Shown here one piece after another: positions 25,391 to 39,245 of a DNA stretch of 64,000 bases. The notes under the pieces were generated by a model. It did not search any database and was not told where the DNA came from. It saw only the letters and a list, made by a program, of their open reading frames with translations. Position numbers and translations under genes: made by a program. How positions within the stretch are numbered: the first letter of the stretch is position 1; each line of letters opens with the position of its first letter. The stretch comes from Glycine soja (lineage: Eukaryota > Streptophyta > Magnoliopsida > Fabales > Fabaceae), in the NCBI RefSeq assembly GCF_004193775.1, contig NC_041016.1, positions 47,492,767-47,556,766 on the forward strand, in the 5' to 3' direction.

Positions 25391-27046
25391 TCAAATTGCA
25401 TGCCTTTCACTTTCCATTTCAAACAAGAACAATATCTCATTCACCCTATTCTGATATTCAAAAGGGTCATTGTATTGTGCCACAGTGTAAACAGAAGCAT
25501 GACCAGCTTTCTGGTTTTTGTCAATGGCACCAGACCATTTTGTGCCTTCAATACTAGCTCGCAACACAGCGGCTTCCACCGCAACATTTGAATCGTTTAC
25601 GTGTCCACCAAACTGCCTTGCTGCCACATACATATTGTTCCATCTTTGGACATGGAGACCCTTTGCAGGAGGAGGGTTTGCTTGGTTCAATTTTGGCACA
25701 AAGAAGCTGACAACAAATGAGGATTTACAAAAGGGTCCATCACTAGGTGAAACTTCTGTGATCACAGGCGCTGTCATCTCAATTTTTTGCTTGTAGTTGT
25801 TCTTGCCTTGGATATAATCAAATAGACTGCATGTCCAAACAACCAAAGGGGGTACTCAAGCTCAGTTAAATCTTTGGATAGAATAACCCAACACCAGAAG
25901 CACTTGTTGAAAACTTTTTGCTATGTAGATGATCAACTAAGTAACTTAGTTTACTGAATAAAAATAAACCATCCATAGTTAAATGTTTTTCTTACAAAAT
26001 AATTATGTGACAAGTTTTATTTGAGAATGAAATATGGCTTAGGCTAAACTTTTCCAAACATACATATATAATTCAAGGCAAATGCTAACAAGTGCCCTTA
26101 GGACATTGGTTAGGTTAAGGAACTAAAAGGAGAGATTTTTATTAGGATGTGCAAAATTACTCTACTCATGAATTTTTTTACGCCCTCCTATGATCTCTGC
26201 TATAAATATTTTCTCTTTTTAACTCCTAAACCCGTACTCTAAGGACACTGGTTAACAAATGCATTTATTATAAGATACAGGGCAAGACATGAGCTTTTAT
26301 AAGGAGAAAACTTAAATACATTTCTTAAGATATTTTTTATGCTATTTTTAATTACAATCGGAGTCGCATCTCAACAATCTGACATAATAAACATTTGCAT
26401 AAAATGTAAACATAGATGAAACTCTAATTTTGATTAAAGTATTACAAAAACAAATTTGTCTTTTTATAACTGGTGAATGTCTATTGCCACTCCTATTCAA
26501 ATAATTTTAATTTAAATACCCTTCTTTTTCTGTGATACTCCATCTAATAATTTAAGGAAAAATTATGAAATTCAATTAAATAATAGTGGTAATAGACATG
26601 CTGAGGTGACAAGACATACTAATGATAATGATGACGATGAACAAAAAAGAGACCCAGTACCTGAGAGTGTTACTGACTTACTGTTACACTATTACTGAAC
26701 TTGAAAAGAAAATAACTCAGAAATTCATGTAAAAAATTGCTAAAATGAAAGAAACTTATTACCTCCTGAAGCCAGTTCTTGTAGCTTCAACCAGAGAAAT
26801 GTCTTGAATGGGAGAAGTTGACATCCACACAGTTGAATTATTATTATAGCGTCGGATTTCATAGCCATCACCCACTTCAATCACATCATGGGTGGGGCAC
26901 TCAATGCGCTTGCATGTTGGAGGAATTGTTCTTCTCCCACCATTTTGGTGGCTATGTGATGACTTTACACCCAAGAGTGAAACTGAGAGAAGGAGACTCC
27001 AGAGGAATGAGAACTTGAGTGTGATCATAGTACTAGCAGCAGCCAT
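25391..27046 (-). CDS. SOUL haem-binding family protein, 2 exons, 239 aa
   Basis: Exon 1 is 27046-26763 and exon 2 is 25826-25391; GT..AG borders restore one open frame of 720 bases (a Ser codon spans the junction). Residues about 8-30 are hydrophobic and followed by Ser/His-rich sequence, so a cleaved signal peptide and secretory-pathway location are likely. The SOUL domain covers about 45-232 and includes the family's Lys-Ile-Glu-Met-Thr-Ala-Pro-Val block early in exon 2 and a Tyr-Asn-Asp-Pro-Phe block near the end, typical of the haem-binding-protein-2 group (At1g17100 type). Such proteins bind haem or tetrapyrroles; their plant role is not well defined. The usual Trp in the final Glu-Ile-Trp motif is Leu here. 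It is convergent with UBP15, with 1.3 kb between stop codons. The start was chosen at the first Met before the signal peptide; Met7 is an alternative. Confidence 0.9.
26085..26256. mobile_element. MITE in the SOUL gene intron, 172 bp
   Basis: The ends CTAACAAGTGCCCTTAGGAC and (complement) GTTAACCAGTGTCCTTAGAG are inverted repeats, flanked on both sides by AAATG (26080-26084 and 26257-26261). The TIR resembles the GTTAACCAGTGTCCTTA family that is frequent in legume genomes (from memory). It is non-coding. Confidence 0.65.
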
Positions 27047-27401
27047 GGCTAGAGTAGCTGAATGTTTGTTGAAGATGCAACGTGTTGAAATTATTGTTAC
27101 TGTTTCGTCATGTGGCTAGAAAACAACAACGTTTGATGTTCACACATTTACTATGTTTCTTCTGGTACCTTCTTTTGTATATTCTTTTGGTTTATTTTTT
27201 TGAAAAATATTTGCATGAAATCATCTAATACTAAAAGAAAGGTGTGTTTAAAGAATGTGATGATAATTTTTCTCTTGTTTATAGGACCTTTCTTGTGACA
27301 TTTCGAAGAACAAAAAGTATTTGCATGAATTGATTTTCTTTTTTGTTCGTGCTTTCTTTTATATTTGAATTGATAAAATTACATGTGGGTCAATATTAGA
27401 A

Positions 27402-28218
27402 GGGTGTTGCTATTCGGACCATACCGATACTGATGGGTAATCTATAAGTCTCATACAAACGGTCGAATCCGTACCTGATCGAAATGATTTTTTTTTTATT
27501 TTTTATTCAAAAATATGTTCTATAAATTAATTTTAAAATAATGGTTCATGTAGGAATCAAACATATATCTTTCATATTAATAGGTCAATTATATTATATA
27601 ATAATTAATATCGTTATATGTAACACTATATTTTTTAATGAATATTTAATACACATGTAAATTTAGATAATAAATTTTATGATAATTAATTTTGATCTAA
27701 TAATTAATTTGTTTACATATATAAATTGTAAATAAAAATCATAGGTTTATTAATATAAATCTACTAATATATTTTTTGACCTTATTATAATTAATTTTGA
27801 TCTAATAATGTATTTTTTTACATATATAAATTTTAAATAAAAATCATAGGTTTCATAAAAATTCATATATATAAACATATTAATTATTAGATCAAAATTA
27901 ATTGTCACAAAATTTATTATCTAAATTTACGTGCGCATTAAATATACATTTGAAATTTTAGTATTATATATAACGATGCTAATTATTTTATAATATAAAT
28001 GACCTATTAGCTCAATTGGTTAAAGCGTCGTGTTAATAACACAAAAGTCACAAGAATCCTTATGGATTGGCTAATTCATAAGCCTTATACGGATTGACCA
28101 ATCCGTATGAAATATATAGATTGCATGATCCGTATCCGTTTTTTGAAAGAGTAAAATGAAAATGGTGCAAGTTAGGTTGGGCGTACGAGCAATTTTCATG
28201 GTGCGCGTAGCAACACCC
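27402..28218. mobile_element. Foldback MULE-like element, 817 bp, with 9-bp target duplication
   Basis: Perfect 9-bp direct repeats ATATTAGAA flank it at 27393-27401 and 28219-28227, the duplication size of Mutator-type transposition. The termini are inverted repeats: GGGTGTTGCTA is identical, and the next ten bases hold three mismatches. Inside, much of the left half (about 27570-27705) pairs with the right half (about 27880-28010), giving a long stem. A roughly 70-bp segment occurs twice in direct orientation at about 27680-27750 and 27784-27855. There is no transposase ORF. The right arm contains a tRNA-Ile relic. Confidence 0.88.
28001..28070 (+). pseudogene. tRNA-Ile(AAU)-derived relic inside the foldback element
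   Basis: The 5' part is close to plant tRNA-Ile(AAU): acceptor-strand GACCTAT, D-arm box A region TAGCTCAATTGG, and an anticodon-arm segment containing TTAATAAC. The T-arm side (AAGTCACAAGAATCC) is degraded, and the 3' acceptor strand does not pair properly, so it is not a functional tRNA. A shortened inverted counterpart lies near 27545-27590 in the left arm, so the tRNA segment was part of the inverted repeat before decay. Confidence 0.7.
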
Positions 28219-28227
28219 ATATTAGAA

Positions 28228-31200
28228 TTGCAAAGACCCAAGGTGTCAAAGTTTATCAGGAGTTACTATTCTCACCTAGGGTTTTGCTATTTTCACCATT
28301 CAAGTGTGTTTTAAAATTTTATTTCCCCAAAATGCCCTTTCAACATAAATACATTTTAGTTGTACAAATGTACAATAGAAATATATTTCTATTGCAATAC
28401 AGGAAGTGCGTTCAAAGTTCAAAACAAAAATACATTTTCACTACAAAATATATGATAGAAACATATTTCTACTTTGACTGTTGTACGTAGTCTCCTATAC
28501 TACAACAAAAATACATTTATATTGTATATTTTGTATGCTCATTGTGATGCCCAAAATTGTGAGAGGGCTCATGACACGATGAAAAGGAGGGGGAATATGA
28601 GGGTGCACTTACAATTCTTGATGGAGATTTATCTCTGCTTTAATTTTTATCCTAGACCCAAAAAGTTTGTTCTTGTTTTGTATTTCTTTTTGGTACAAAC
28701 TTTTTTTTTTTAATCTAGTATTGAAAAGGACAAATTATTTTCTCTTTTTGTTCCTTCACTTAACCAGACCATCTATCCCCTCTATGTCAACTTTTTCTTT
28801 TTTGTTTATGGTCTAAAACATAGAAATATCAAAATAAGTATGTTTCTCTTTCGAAAGACAGAACTAAAGGTAATAAGAAGAGAAAAGGATGGGTTTCGGT
28901 TCACTTCTATTTTCTTGTACTACAGAAATGTGATTTTGTGTAGGAGGATAAGTGTAGGGAAGGAAAGAGGGATATTGATGCCTCCTAAAAAAGAGTTAGG
29001 GGTGCAAATAACAAATTAGGGTGTGGAATAAAAATCTCCAAGTTTATGCTGTTTATGAAATGAAACTTATTCGGCCATTAATATTCTTACTCTTGTTTTC
29101 TCTATTCCCATACCTTTTTATTTTGAAAAAAATACCTTTTATAAAAACACGTTTTTGCAAAAAATATTTTTTTGTATTATTTTTTGGTATATGAAACAGA
29201 AACTAGTTTCTACTGTGAATTCATACTCGCGAAAATGTATTTTCGTTAATGGTATTTTTGTAAAAATAAAATAAAAATTCTTACCTTCATTCCTTATTAA
29301 TATCTCTAATCTAAAATATAAGGAAAAAAAATCTATAATGGAATAAAATATAAATAATTTTAACTTACCCTCTCCTATTTAATGATACTATTTCTAAAAT
29401 ATCTTTCATTTAGTTAAAGTTTTATTTTAAATAACATTCTCTTTTTTGTCCTATGCAATTAAATTTAAAGGATACTTTAGAAAATGAATATTTTTTATTG
29501 AACCTATAATATAAAATTTAAATGATGTTAACTAATTTTTATGAACGCGGATCAGTTTTTTCTTCTTGTTATATTTCAGTTTAGATGGAGTATAAGGTTC
29601 AAATTAAAAGTTGACTTAATCCTTTTTATAAAGTCCGGTCTAAGATGTCTCTTGTATCAATTATTTTTCAAAAAATATTTTTCATTAAAGTCAATTATAG
29701 AATAACGTAGAAGTGAGAAAAACACAATCCATTAATGTTTGTTAGTTTTGTTCAGAGATCATTTTTGAAAAAAATATTTAGGTCAAATTGAATGTTCTTT
29801 ACTAAATTAATCAAATTCTTTAATTTTGATAATTTAGTTAATTGAAACTTATAATAAAGACTAGATGTAGTAAAAAAGTTAGAGTATGAGAATAGAAAAA
29901 AAGGGTGTGAAAATAACAATGGCCAACTTATTCCTACAAAAGGGGCTTTAAGGAATTTAGTAGGCTTGGTATTGGTTGGTTCCATCAGTATGCTAATGAA
30001 AGGGTGCATGAATTTTATAGCAAAAGTACATTTATTCATTCATTGTAGAGAATAACTACCTGGTTGGATATGTATTACGTAGTACAAGATCACTTTCAGT
30101 CTCAGATAGGCTAGGACAGATCAGGGAATCTAATAGAAATTTTCAAGTTTCAAGTTTGATAATATTTGAAGATTTGATCAGGTGTTATGTTACCATCTGT
30201 TGGTGCTAACTGTTACATGACATCTATGTAATTTTTCATAGCTTTTCATGAAGGGGAATCAAAGAGTCGGTTCAGTGTTGCTTTCCCATTTTTCAGGTCT
30301 AGCAAGGAATAATGTGAAGTAGCTAAAGATGAGACATGTCATGTCTTTTGTACTCAATGTGATAAAGAAAAAAAAAAGCTAGTCAAAGCTTATGTGCTCA
30401 AGTACTCTACAAATCTCAATTCAGAAAGATATTGTAAGGTTGAGAATATCTACACTGGTGAGTGGTGAGGTGAGGATTGAATGAATACCAGCAAAAGGGG
30501 TTCATGTTAATTAGTGCAAGCACAGGAAAAGCAAGGTGGTTTTTTTGGATAATGTTAAACATGATTCAATAGTGAGGGTAGTTATTCTTAAATAAAATTA
30601 TTCTCTTCAACCTTCATGTTCATTATTCTCGGTTAGTTAGATGAGATTATCCTAATCATTGGGCTTGTAAAATACTTCTTGACTGAAAATAGAGATTCTG
30701 TTGATGGTAGCAATTTGAGCTTTGCTGTCTGGTCTAGAATAGATACTTATACCTATATCCCTTGATTCAAAATGTTTAATTGTGTCGATGTTCTTCGGGG
30801 CGAAGAAACGGTGCTGAAATTCCCAATATCTTTTGGTATAATTTAAATATATACATTATATTGTAGATTTACAATAAAAAAATTAAATTATGATATAAAG
30901 TTATTTCTAAAACTATTGAAATGTGATTTTAAGATAAAAATAAAAGAGAGACTAAATTAAAAGGCATAAGCAATTAAGTAGATCATATATATATATAGAA
31001 AATATTATAAACTCTTATGAAATATATGATTTTATGATAAGAAAATCCAAGTGAAGGTATGTGTCTCTCATCGACTATGTATTTAGTATTATAGAAGAAG
31101 AAAGTAAATTTAAAAAGATAAAACTATAAAACTAGTATCAATTTATTATCTTTTAGTTATAACTTTTTACATTCATCTAAAAAAATATTATTTATGGGAC

Positions 31201-31670
31201 AATACCTATTTTAAAAATCTTGTGGGAGAAATTACCCCATAGTCCCTAACCTAGATCTGGGCATATGATGATGATGATAGTTTGAGATGATTGAGAATTT
31301 TTTTGGTTAGTTGTGAGAATAGAGTGTAAAATATGCATCTAAATGAGAGAATATTGATAATGTCTAATTAAGAGAGTGAGTAGAATGGGAGTATCACTCT
31401 CCAATGTGTACTTAAATTTATAATGTAAGGGTAGATTTAAAATTTTATTTATAAGTACATTTGTTTTTATTTTTATTATTTTAAGTGTGTTAGATTTTGG
31501 TATATAGAAAATTGGTGTGACCTTGAGGTATTTTACAAGTTTTGGTCATTTAAGTCAAGTATGAAATAAATTCTTAATTCGAGACTTAATTTCATTTAAT
31601 TTTTTTTCTCCTTTCAAAGATGTGTTATACAAAAATTAAACTCAAATTCTCTCCTAGCAAATGATGCTAA
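28228..31670. other. Intergenic region, no supported gene
   Basis: AT-rich. 28268-29025 is bounded by weakly similar inverted segments (GCTATTTTCACC on the left, GGTGCAAATAAC on the right) and contains repeated AAATACATTT-like boxes, so it may be a decayed element without a visible target duplication. The hydrophobic minus-strand ORF at 29752-30039 and others here lack domains and splice context. Confidence 0.5.
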
Positions 31671-32386
31671 GGTTATGTTAGACAAACATTTAAGCTAGTT
31701 TGTAACTTTTTTTATTAGCTATTTTTTTCTATTTGATAAATAAGTTTTTTTAGTACTTTCTTAAAGTTTTTAAAACTCTAGCTTTTAACTTTTAATTTTT
31801 TATTTCATTTTTATCCTTAATATTTATCAGATTTATTTTTTTAATATTTTCTATATAAGTAAGATTTTTTCATATTTTTTTTTTCGCTTCTTCCAATTCC
31901 AATTGCAACGTATTTTTACTATTTTTTTTTACTTTTTTTACATAAGAGTTTTTATTTTTACCTTTTTATTTTTTTTTATTCTTTTGGATATTTTCATATT
32001 GTGTTATTTATTTTAATCATTGTATTATTTACAATATTTATTTAGATATTTCAGCTTATACTTAAGATATTGATATTGCTATATGATAGGATTATTTTAT
32101 TTTATCGATAAAAAGTATATATTTTGGTATTTGTAATTTTAGTTTTTAATTAATTTTATCAATAAAAGTATAATTTATATTAAAATATCACATCAGCATG
32201 TTCATTTTTATTAATTTATATTTTTTAGTTATTTCAACAAATAATATTATCAAATATTTATAATTTAATAAATTAATTTTTCAACTTTTAACTAACATAT
32301 GTAAGCTTTCATTTAGCTAATAACTTTTTAATTTTGAACTAGATATTCGACTTCCCGCTAATTTTTAAATTAGTGAAACATAACCC
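31671..32386. mobile_element. Possible non-autonomous DNA element, GGTTATGTT ends
   Basis: The left GGTTATGTTAGAC and the right complement GGTTATGTTTCAC are short inverted ends around 716 bp of very T-rich DNA. No target duplication could be fixed and no ORF is present. Confidence 0.35.
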
Positions 32387-33471
32387 AACCCAAGTAACTA
32401 AAACACATTCATTGGAGGTTAGATTTTGATATATGGTCAAGCAAATGAAAACTAAGATTATTTTTATAATATAAGGTCAGAACGGTCTTTCCACTCTTAA
32501 CATGTTAGCTGTGCACTTTTCTCCATAATTAGAACTCTCAATTATTGAGAAGGAAGGAGGAGAAGATCTTTTTGCTGGACATGTAGAGGTACCTACATTT
32601 CTACGTAGCATTCTCAATCTCCATTCTTAGAAAAATCTATTCAAGACGTACATTTGCAGTTTATTATAGTTTTCTTTAGGAATATTATAGGTTTTTTTAT
32701 TTTTTATTTTATTTTTGTGAGTTCTAAAATTCCAGTATAGAGAAACAATTATTTGGCAGTGTTCGAAAAGTGCAGCATAGATGCAATTAATATTACAATT
32801 GATATGAAAATAATTTATATTAAATTTGAAACCCTTGAAAATAATTTTAGAAAATACCTAAATTTTATTGAGAGATTGGAGAGTTTTTCTTAAATGCTGA
32901 TGTGAGATAGAATTGGATCTAATGTGCTTGTGGGACATTTATAGTCGATAAGTTTTGGCACGTTGGAGATCCTGACATCTTGATTTTTCAAAGTGACGAA
33001 AATGAAATTAGATAATTAAATATATTTTTTGTGGTTTGAATTAATGAGATTTTTCTTGTTCCTTTTTAAAAACTCTGCGTGAAGCATGGCCAAGGGCCTA
33101 TGGTACTACATATTTTTCAGCTAGTAGTGTCCACTATTAATGGTATTTTAGCTTGTTTGTGCTGCTGCCATGAAAGTAAAAGTTTTTATTATTATTATGT
33201 ACTACTAGATCTTTGGATTTTGTTGATATTCATGATTTGTTAAGAATCCTAACTAGATTTGGTTGTTTTTGTACCTTCCATTGGAACCCTATTTTGGGTC
33301 TACAATGGTGTTGAGCGTGAAACAAATGCAAAAGGAGATCAATCTTAGAAGTTTTGGCAGTGTCGTGCCGACATGCGTAACTCCCGCGTGAACCAAATGC
33401 ACAGTCAGTCTGACCTAAATTTGATTTCACAAGTCTCTTTTCTTTTTGGCACCAATTGTCAATTTACATTT

Positions 33472-34102
33472 AGAGTGGGTATGGATAAGGAAATTTCAAA
33501 TTTTGATAAATTTTAAATTCTAAGAATTTTAAATATTTTAATTAAAATTATTTTATTTTCAAAAATTTATGTTTGGATAAAAAAATTTAAAATTGTGAGG
33601 GTGAAAAAAAATAAAGATAAAGAAAAGAGAAAATATGGTTGGTGTACTTTCAAAGAGAAGAACACTTATGTGGCATAGGAAGTCACAGGAAAACGGAGAC
33701 ACGACGATGTATCCCACCACACCCAATCACAAGTATTCAGTCAACGGTGCAAAGCATGACTCAAGTCCTCTAGCGCGAGATGGATAATGACGGCTGCTCC
33801 TCTTACTAGCAAATGTAGTTCTATGTGTCTCTCTGCCCACACTCATCAATGCTCTCCAGTCACGAGTTCGAGAACTAGATTTTAGAATAAAAGAGAGAAT
33901 GGAGATTATAAAGGAAATACGTTAACATCTTATAATGAAATTAAAATTTCACACTTTTAGTTATTTAAAATTATATTTTAAAATTCCAAAAATTTATATT
34001 CTTCATAAAAAAACATTCAAACAATAAATTTTAGATTACAAAAATTTAAATTCTCAGATAAATTATTTTTTTAATCAAAATTATCCATCCAAACATACTC
34101 TT
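33472..34102. mobile_element. Possible non-autonomous element with GC-richer core
   Basis: The left GAGTGGGTATGGATAAGGAA and the complement of the right end, GAGTATGTTTGGATGGATAA, are imperfect inverted ends. Both arms are AT-rich and share GTTTGGATAAA-like boxes. A core at about 33640-33880 has clearly higher GC and no long ORF; it may be captured unrelated DNA. No target duplication was found. Confidence 0.45.
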
Positions 34103-34104
34103 TT

Positions 34105-37100
34105 GGACTAAAATTTACAAACTTTAATCAAAATTTAAGTTTACAAAAGTAACTTAAATCTTATTTTAACAAAATTGAGTTCTTAGACGAAACTTTTTTT
34201 TTTTTTTACGAACGTACCTCTCAGAATAATTAAACATATCACCAAAACTGAGTTTGAAGCCCCCAAACGAAAAACTAAACATAGTCATATTTGACAAAAT
34301 TCAGTCGTTCATAAGTTTTATACGAAAATCAATTCATATTAAATAGCATTTTGCATAGTTTCCCTACAGGATTAATATTGAAGCAAATTGATTTGAAATT
34401 AATTTGATACTTAATTTGGTAATTTATTCATTAAACTTGATTCATCAATCAAATTAGATGGACTTGAGAAAATTGATTTAATTAAATAAATGAATTGAAC
34501 TTTGAGATACATCCTATTTGGTTCATGTTACACGTTGCTTCAAGTTAAGAAAATAATTTTCATTTCAATTATCTTCATGTTTGTAATTATTGTTACTTTA
34601 AAGACCTATAACTAATTATAAAAAATTATGTGCTTAATTTTGTAAGAAGATCAATTTAGTACATCCCCTTATTTGATTTTAATGTGAAACATGAATTAAA
34701 CTCATCTTTTTAATTTTTTTTCCTTTTAGCTAGTTTTGTAGAATACAAAAATATTTTATCAAACATAAATTTAACACATAATAGTATACTAATAAATCTA
34801 TGACAAATGCAGTGTAGGTTTATAATAAATTCTTAATTTCTGATGTTTAATATTGTGAAAAAAATAACTCATGTATAATATTATTGTGTTTTGCTTTTTA
34901 AAAAACTATTACTTATACAACTGATTCGCTTACCATCTTCTTAACATATACTAAAACGAAGTTAACTTCTGTACAAATATGAATGATTAATTTGCTTAAT
35001 TAATTAAATATATTGTTCAACTAAACTATTAAAATTTGTATAATATACAATAAGATTTAGATGCAAGCATATATAAAAACAGTATTTCTGTATTTGAGTC
35101 AATTCTTTTGAAAGCCGATAGTATACTTATAGATTGATTGCCAACTTTCAAAGCTTATTCACAATCAGACTTTTCTATAAATATATATATATTTTTAAAC
35201 AAACCTGATCACACGAGTTGGCATCTAATAGTTTACAATATATTACACACCTATCTTGATTATGCATATGATTGTATATTAATTGATTGATTTTCTGGAA
35301 ATCTCTTCCACTCCAAATCGAAATTCAGCTCTCAATATGTAAAACTCTAGCTCATGGTCGGTAGTGGAGAATGGACTTAACTTGGATATATAAACATCTT
35401 GATGTTAAGCCTACTAAGACCTTCTATTACAAGTTACTAATGGTTTTGACCTATATATACTACAGTATAATAGGCACAAAATAATTATTTGATCATCCTA
35501 GGAATATCCCTTCTCCACATAGAGAGACTATTATTAACCTTCTCTTTTCGTTAAAAAAAAAATCCAAATTATTAATTAGTAGCATCCCAAAATATGAAAA
35601 AAAAATGTTCTAACTTCTAACAACATAATCATCCATTGACTTAATGAAATTATAGTCTTTATACTCTGGCACATTCTTCTTCTTAATGTTGAAATTAAAT
35701 TTAAAATTAGCTTGTTGATGATAACGATGACTGTTAATGATTGACTGAATTTATATCATGAATGAACATATTCATGATTTGATATAGTTAATGTTGTCAT
35801 TAGAAACAGAGGAGCACTTGACACAGTTATTTTATCATTAGCTATAATGGCTAGATTAAAAAATTTATGGTCATGAGTCAAAACTCAAAAGTACTTTTCA
35901 GTTTTATAGCACATAATGTGGTGTGGGACTAATTTATCTTGGACACCTTATCCTTATACATTAATCTGCTGTAGATAATGCTGATTGCCAATATCCCCAT
36001 GGACGAATTAGGCAGAGCCATACCTAATCAAAATTTGATTAATCAACACAAAACCATGATGCTATAAGCTTATAAATTATACACATCTTATGCTAACAAG
36101 AGGCCTACCATTCAACTTGTGAGGCAGGAATGCATACATTATCCAGATTTCAATTTTAACATGACCTGATCCTTTTCATGGATGACTAACCAACCCACTA
36201 GTGCACCTTTTTTTGTTTATCATTTCCACAACCCAATTATATGATCATGAGAATTTTCTTTTAAAAAAAAAAAATCTCTAGGAGATAGTAATACTAATCA
36301 TAAACTTCTTAGTTTGGCATGCCATTAGTTTGTTTGATGAGGATCAGAGAAACTGTCAAGTCATGTCAAAAATGAGATATTGGCATGACTATTGATGTTG
36401 AGGAGCCACTTTATGTTAAGGGTCATGCTGAAACCACAAGTCTAATTATTATGATGAATACTCATGTATCTATATATATAGTAGCGTCTTCATCCAAGTT
36501 TGTAATAATAATGATGGATCCGTTTAGAGCATTACAGGTTCCTAATTAATTAATATTAATCATCTTTCAATAATGCTTGCTGTTGTGACTGTGTGATTGA
36601 GACCCTATCCGCTAATAGCTACGTTTTGACAATTGGAAATCATAATTAAGCATGCCAATGAAATCTTTAAATATATATATGCTGCATTTTTCTGATAGAT
36701 CTTGTCTATGATACCTGCAGGACCGGCAGTGTCATAATTCACGAGCCCTGATCTATACAATAGCCTCTTAAAATACAAAAGCCTCACATGCGTTGTTTAG
36801 CCTACACAAGTTGACACCTTCCTTGTCAATATTATGGGAGTGAAAATAAGAAAATTTAAATTAGAATGGGTTGAAAATATCATCATACAAGCAATTGCAT
36901 TAGGTCTTTTGTGCTATAATTATACCTTAGAAAAATTTGTAAATTCAAGATACAATCTCAAATTCTCAATTTTATTATTAAGAATTCAAGAAGTTAGTTG
37001 AGTGAAATAAGACATTAATTTTCGCATTAAAAGATTTCATGTTTGAACCTCCACTCATTTTTTAGGTGAGATAAATATAGATTCTTCATTAAATGTTCTT

Positions 37101-39240
37101 TGAATATAGAAGTTTTTCTTGTCTTGGACTTGAATGATATTCTTCTCCCTTAAAATTTTCTGCACAAAAAAAAAATCATGATAAAGATAAAACTTAAGGA
37201 TGAGAACGAATTCAGATTAACATTCTTTTCATCAGCCCAATTTTTCAAAAGTAAATTTTGAAAATTTGACCTTTTATTTGCAATTTGCTTCCCTCCGTAC
37301 AAATATTCCTACCAACCTTGCACACATGAATATTGAAAAGAAAAGAAAAAATTTCATGGTATTGATGCCTACAAGTGGTTTAAATAAATAATGGATGAAA
37401 ATGAGACAAAGGGTACTCCTTTTCATCATCATCAATATCCACAAGAAAAAGTTACAATTAATTAAATGCGAATATATGTATAAAGTAAACAAATATAATG
37501 TTGTATATTTACGCCTAAAATTTATTGAGTTACATTTATGATATGCTTCAGATAAATTAAGGATTAATAGACTTTTACTAGTTGAAAAATTTATACTAAT
37601 TAAAAAATATGAAGATAAAGAAATTATAAAAGCAATATTTTTATTTTAAAAGTACGTACGTAGTCACGCTCATGGTCACTGAAAACCAATTTGTTTTTCC
37701 TTTTCAAAAATTTAGGTACAAGGTACAATTCCAAATATAGGTTTTTATATGGACACTGTTGATCACTCAAAACATCGCATGCATATGGGGCCATGGAAAG
37801 ACATGAGTGGAGGGCATGGACACCGAAAATGATGACAAAGATTGAAGGAAATAAAGAAGGAAGTCACGAAGAAGAAGAATAATATGCTTCTATAGCACTG
37901 TTGCTATTTCAAGCAGCAGACTGAGTTGACGTTCAAAATTTATTAATTAGAGACATTTTACGTTGTCTTATAAGTGCGTGTTCAAATATTATTTGACACA
38001 CACACATATATATATATATGGTATTTTTTAAAATTATTTTATTTTGATTCTTATAATTTAAATATACATGTTTCTGTTAAAAAAATTATCTCAAAAGTTT
38101 AAACTACTCCAAAGCTTAAATTATTTTTCAAAGACATATATATAATTTTACCTTGCATTTTTAATAGCTTTTACTAACAACTTAATGAGATGAAATTCAT
38201 TTTTTATTTATTAAAATTAAGAATAGGAATAGCAAGGATAAAATTATGAATCACTTAATCATACAAATTTTCTTATGTATGGATAAACAAATTGTCCTAA
38301 AAAATTAAAAATAAAAGTGTAAGAATATTTTTATTTTTCACACCTCTTTTTGCATTTTTTTTTCATTTTCTTTCTATTTTTATCTTTTCTTTCTTTTTGT
38401 TCCATAATTTATAATATTTTGATTTTTATCTTCCTAATTTTCTCTATCTTTTACGTATTTTACAATCTTTAACAGAATATAAGATACAGCTTAATTTTCA
38501 TGTACTGTTCATACAAATTTTTTCCACATTTTCAACTTATTAAAACTCATTGTATGTATGGCTTTAAAATTAATTCAATAAAAATAATAAATTTAACATA
38601 TATAACAATTTATAATTAGTTTGAATATTCGATATGCATCTCTATATATATTAAATATTGAAAGAGATGATTTTATCCTCTATAATTATGTTATTTGGTT
38701 CCATCAAGATTATTCTATGTAAAAAATACATATAATTTGCATTAAAAGTAGAAGAATGAGAAAATAGGACATGCATTCACAAACAATCTAAGAAGTTTTT
38801 TTAATAGTCATTCAATCGCAAATATATATGTTTAGAAAAGTTTTTTTTAAAAGAATTTCAACTATTTTCCTAAAATATAAACCTATTTAGTAATTATTAT
38901 AAAATGTAATTCATAGGATTGTGCATTCTAGTGTAAAATTTTTATTATATTTATATGTGGAAAAATAATTTATTTAATAAATAATTTATAATATTTAATT
39001 TTTTCCGTAAATAAAATTATTTTTAACTAACAAAAATCACACACCATAAATAAAATTATTCTCTAAATTAATAAATTAAGAATACAGGTGATATATAACT
39101 CAGAAACAAAAATTATTATAAAAAGATACTACAACTGAATAACTACAAAAATTATTACATTATTCGTTCATCAGCTATACACTATTCTCTCGTACTGAAA
39201 TTCTGAAAAGTATCTAAATGGTTTCATGTAATATTATTTT
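34105..39240. other. AT-rich intergenic region
   Basis: I see no gene, tRNA or element with defined ends. It contains short A/T homopolymers and small (TA)n and (CA)n runs, for example at 37999-38020. Short ORFs at 36605-36787 and 37274-37492 have no recognisable features. Confidence 0.6.
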
Positions 39241-39245
39241 TTGAA

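Noticed and set aside
25391..25846. SOUL exon 2 as a separate gene starting at its own Met
   Set aside because: The Met lies in the intron before the CAG acceptor; splicing to exon 1 gives a complete domain with a signal peptide.
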